Shown here piece after piece: positions 61,417 through 64,000 of a stretch of DNA of 64,000 nucleotides. Within the stretch, counting starts at the first letter, position 1; each line of letters starts with the position of its first letter. Under the pieces are notes generated by a model. That model was not told where the DNA came from and searched no databases. It worked only from the letters and a program-made list of their open reading frames with translations. Origin of the DNA: Diplocloster agilis (GTDB lineage Bacteria; Bacillota; Clostridia; Lachnospirales; Lachnospiraceae). The stretch covers positions 46,820 through 110,819 of the forward strand of contig NZ_JAHQCW010000015.1 in assembly GCF_019042275.1 (NCBI RefSeq), written 5' to 3'. Position numbers and translations under genes: made by a program.

Positions 61417-62892
61417 CTACAGATTCTTGAGCAGACCGGTGCTCTCATTGAATTCCTTAATCAGCTCATCGATCTGGGCGGCCTGTTTATGTACCGCGCC
61501 CCAGGTATTTTCATAGTCATACCACAGCGCGTTCAGTTCTTCCACCGTTCTGCCCTGCTGCTCTACCCAGGTGTAATATTTCAGATTATGGATCCGTTTC
61601 CGCCCTGTGTAGGTCAGCTCTTCCAGGTTATCCGTCTTCACGGACCGCAGATGGGTATGATAGTCGACTGCGGCTTTCATCGTGCTGTACTCTCCGTCTT
61701 CCTCCCGCAGCTCCTCGATTCTGGAGCCGTACATAGCGGCGGAGTCCGTCAGTACGGTGGCCACCACATCGTTTTCCGTCAATTCATAATATTTGGCCAT
61801 CTTGATGGCACACAGCACATTGGCAATCCCTGAGATTCCCATGTAAGCAAGTTCATCCACCAGCTTCGGATCAACACCCGCTTCTTTGACCAGGTATTCA
61901 CGGCCTTCCGGCTCGTTGAACAGGCGCAGCAGCTTCTGGCTGTCCTCGTCGTCGATGGCAATGACCATATCCGTATTCTTGACATTGTGAATCCACGGCA
62001 CGTGCTTATCGCCGATGCCCTCGATCCGGTGTCCGCCGAATCCGTTGTTCAGAAGGGTCGGGCACTGCAGCGCCTCTCCCACGCCCAGCTTCAGTCCCGG
62101 GTACTTTTCTTTCAGATAATCGCCGGTTCCCGTGGTGCCCGCGGAACCGGAAGTAAAGCAGGCCCCGGCCAGATGGCTTTTCTCATTGGCGATGCTAAGA
62201 TAAGCCTCTTCAATCGCATTCCCGGTAACCGCATAGTGCCACAGATGATTGCCCATCTCCTCAAACTGGTTGAAGATCATGACGTCGTCTCTGGTGTTAC
62301 GAAGCTCCCAGGTTTTATCAAAGATCTCTTTTACATTGCTCTCGCAGCCCGGTGTGGCAATGATCTCCGTCGCCACCGTAGCCAGCCAGTCAAACCGCTC
62401 CCGGCTCATCTCCGCCGGCAGTATGGCGATGGAGTCGCAGGATAAAAGCTTGGAATTAAACGCACCGCCCCGGCAATAGTTGCCGGTGGACGGCCATACC
62501 GCTTTCTGCCGGCTGGCGTCAAACTGCCCGGTCACAAGCCTGGGCGCCAGGCATCCGAAGGAAGCTCCTACTTTATGGCAACCGGTAGGGAAGAATTTTC
62601 CGATCATGCACAGAATCTTCGCATCCACACCGGTAAGCTCCTTGGGAAGCACGATAAAATTCGGGCCTCCAAACAGGCCTCCGCTCTCCTTCGGCTCATT
62701 TTTCCATGTAATACGAAACAGGTTCAGGGGATTGATATCCCACAGCCCCACACTTTTTAACTGTTCTTTAATCGCTTCGGGTACCTTTTCCGGATTTCTC
62801 ATCTGCTCGAAAGTGGGAATGATGATATTCTTTTCCTTTGCCCGCTCAATATTTCTAGCCAATGCCTCTTGTTTCTTGGTTAAATCGATCAC
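61417..62892 (-). CDS. Fold-type II PLP-dependent enzyme, cysteine-synthase-like, unassigned
   Basis: 491 aa from the GTG at 62892, which has AGGAGG 9 nt upstream; the ATG at 62901 directly abuts that site, so it is less likely, though only three residues differ. PLP lysine is probably in TGCHKVGASFG near residue 125, with WPSTGNYCRGGAF as the Asn loop and GSAGTTGTGDYLKEKYPG as the phosphate-binding loop. It is longer than cysteine synthases (about 310) with an extra N- and C-terminal part. It lies 19 bp before the threonine synthase gene, so they share an operon. Substrate unknown; a diaminopropionate-, serine- or cysteine-like amino acid is a guess. Confidence 0.8.
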   Translation of the reverse strand: MIDLTKKQEALARNIERAKEKNIIIPTFEQMRNPEKVPEAIKEQLKSVGLWDINPLNLFRITWKNEPKESGGLFGGPNFIVLPKELTGVDAKILCMIGKFFPTGCHKVGASFGCLAPRLVTGQFDASRQKAVWPSTGNYCRGGAFNSKLLSCDSIAILPAEMSRERFDWLATVATEIIATPGCESNVKEIFDKTWELRNTRDDVMIFNQFEEMGNHLWHYAVTGNAIEEAYLSIANEKSHLAGACFTSGSAGTTGTGDYLKEKYPGLKLGVGEALQCPTLLNNGFGGHRIEGIGDKHVPWIHNVKNTDMVIAIDDEDSQKLLRLFNEPEGREYLVKEAGVDPKLVDELAYMGISGIANVLCAIKMAKYYELTENDVVATVLTDSAAMYGSRIEELREEDGEYSTMKAAVDYHTHLRSVKTDNLEELTYTGRKRIHNLKYYTWVEQQGRTVEELNALWYDYENTWGAVHKQAAQIDELIKEFNESTGLLKNL

Positions 62893-63070
62893 TATATTCA
62901 TCCTCCTGAAATATGTAGTTTTAGGCGTACCCCAACTGTAACCTATGTGTAATATTATAGCATCTGCAGGCGTTTTATTCAATGAATCTAAAGTATTATC
63001 GAGAGTATTTGCAGGATTATCCGTCCGATTCACGGTTTGATTCTGCCTTAAGGATCTTAATCAGGAACCG

Positions 63071-63775
63071 TCAGCGGAATGCATAGTATTGAAGCAGATA
63101 ATCCTTTACTGTTTTATAACGGGCCCGGCTGACAGGAACGCTGCGGCCGTCGGTAAATTCCGCGGACAGGGCCGTTAATTTTCTTAGCTTGGCCAAGTTT
63201 AGGGCATAGCTTTGATGGCATCTTATGAAATAAGAAGGGAGACGTTCCATGATGTCGTCTAATTTTATATAGCATTTCCACCGGCGGCTTTGGCTCTGAA
63301 GATAGACCACATGCTTATCGCTTTCCAGATAATAGACGTCTGCCAGGGGAATTTTCTGTATTCCATTTCTGCCCTTTAGCATCAGTGTATTTTTTTCGTC
63401 CTGCCTGCATCGGTCAAGAGCTTTCATCAGAGCCGCTTTCAGATCCTCCGAAGGAATTGGTTTGGGAAGGCAGTAGATCGGGTTGGTATCAAATATTTCC
63501 TCCGGCATGTCCGGATCGGAGCTTACCCAGATAAATTTGATCCCGGGATATTTCTGACGGATCTCTTTTGCTATATTTATCATAACGCCGGTATCTTTGG
63601 AGATATCGGACAAAATCAGGTCGGGGTAAATTTTTCCCGCACAGATTTCCGCGGTCAGGAAGTCCAAAGATTCATAAAGATCTGTCTCCATTTCCTGCTT
63701 GTAAGATGCGGATACCTCTTTGGCAATTTCTTTTCGAACGGTTTTGTTTTCATCACAGACGGCCAGCCTTATCAT
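63071..63775 (-). CDS. LytTR-family response regulator
   Basis: 234 aa from the ATG at 63775 (AAGGAGG 8 nt upstream), dropping 27 upstream codons. Receiver domain with IRLAVCDEN and phospho-acceptor Asp57 in PDLILSDIS, then a LytTR DNA-binding domain from about residue 135 (IPLADVYYLESDKHVVYLQ, FIRCHQSYALNLAKLRKL). No histidine kinase lies beside it in the window. It is divergent or separate from what lies beyond the window edge and is read toward the PLP-enzyme genes, 179 bp upstream of them. Confidence 0.92.
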   Translation of the reverse strand: MIRLAVCDENKTVRKEIAKEVSASYKQEMETDLYESLDFLTAEICAGKIYPDLILSDISKDTGVMINIAKEIRQKYPGIKFIWVSSDPDMPEEIFDTNPIYCLPKPIPSEDLKAALMKALDRCRQDEKNTLMLKGRNGIQKIPLADVYYLESDKHVVYLQSQSRRWKCYIKLDDIMERLPSYFIRCHQSYALNLAKLRKLTALSAEFTDGRSVPVSRARYKTVKDYLLQYYAFR

Positions 63776-64000
63776 GCGGATTCCTCCTTGTTGTGTTCTC
63801 AGGTTATTATACCGTGGCTGGCATCCCACAACAAGACAGCCTGCATTTTTGCGCATTTTTATAGCACAAAAAGACAGGCGGTAAGCAGTTCGCTTATGGT
63901 TCTTCCTCGGGTTTGGGTATGCCCGCTGCTTAAGGGCCGGTGTGTGTCGGTGTCCCGGAAATGCTCCGGGCAGCCGGATTCCTTTGTGTCTCCCCGGGAG
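63776..64000. other. GC-rich non-coding end of the window
   Basis: No gene is supported. The promoter of the LytTR gene should lie at 63780-63880. From 63931 the DNA turns GC-rich; TTAAGGGCCGG (63931-63941) also occurs at 42980-42990 at the edge of palindromic element 2, and CCCGGA/TCCGGG (63955-63971 region) can pair. It may be the first arm of another element cut by the window edge. Confidence 0.3.

Noticed and set aside
1..64000. tRNA, rRNA, prophage genes and replication origin
   Set aside because: I looked for these on both strands and found nothing I could support.

Overview
The window reads as chromosomal DNA of a low-to-mid GC Gram-positive anaerobe, most likely a gut Lachnospiraceae (Clostridia). 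Signs of this are strong AGGAGG ribosome sites, YesM/YesN-type two-component pairs, split glycine dehydrogenase (gcvPA/gcvPB), a tandem glycine riboswitch, lipobox solute-binding proteins, PepSY lipoproteins and the selenium-linked yge/ygf/ssnA purine cluster. The organism call is inference; there is no rRNA or tRNA in the window.

Layout. 1-0.45 kb: 3' end of a flavin reductase. 0.5-11.7 kb (minus): a rhamnoside-use operon of LacI regulator, binding protein, two permeases, a GH78 alpha-L-rhamnosidase and a GH106-like giant glycosidase with repeat insertions. 11.7-16.5 kb: a YdhG-like protein, a PepSY lipoprotein that looks frameshifted, an alpha/beta hydrolase and an OmpR-type two-component system whose predicted boxes lie before both its own operon and the PepSY gene. 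16.6-17.5 kb: a low-GC small gene and long palindromic element 1. 17.5-24.7 kb (minus): the complete glycine cleavage operon gcvT-gcvH-gcvPA-gcvPB-lplA-lpd under a tandem glycine riboswitch. 24.8-25.4 kb: sodA. 25.5-28.8 kb (minus): phosphatidylethanolamine synthesis with PAP2, flippase-like protein, phosphatidylserine synthase and decarboxylase. 29.0-34.9 kb (minus): a ribose-type ABC importer with a sulfatase and a TSUP anion exporter. 35.2-41.2 kb (minus): Gfo/Idh/MocA oxidoreductase, YesN/YesM-type two-component system, an ABC ATPase that has lost its nucleotide-binding motifs in both halves, and a MerR regulator. 41.5-43.0 kb: a UPF0371 (DUF1846) gene. 43-46.1 kb: palindromic elements 2 and 3 around a low-GC island (TetR, alpha/beta hydrolase, gene remnants). 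46.1-63.8 kb: ridA, Se-dependent xanthine dehydrogenase, yqeB, ygfK, ssnA (minus), a YheO-type regulator, ygeX, ygeY, ygeW, arcC (plus), element 4, threonine synthase, a second fold-type II PLP enzyme and a LytTR response regulator (minus).

How the genes work together. The last block is the gene set described for anaerobic purine/urate breakdown in gut bacteria: a Mo hydroxylase, a YgfK electron-transfer protein, a deaminase, a hydrolase, a carbamoyltransferase and diaminopropionate lyase feed carbamoyl phosphate to ArcC for ATP. RidA would clear the enamine/imine made by the lyase, and glycine and C1 units could pass to the glycine cleavage operon.

Most unusual content. (1) A family of four long palindromic elements (17220-17500, 42989-43275, 45781-46067, 60029-60142). 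Their stems differ almost completely between copies yet pair almost perfectly, while short motifs at internal loops, bulges and the apex are conserved. All four sit just 3' of a stop codon in the same orientation relative to that gene. (2) A pseudo-ATPase copy of a sugar-importer ATPase, encoded with a histidine kinase that has almost no extracellular sensor, next to a real importer with activator-like direct repeats in its promoter.
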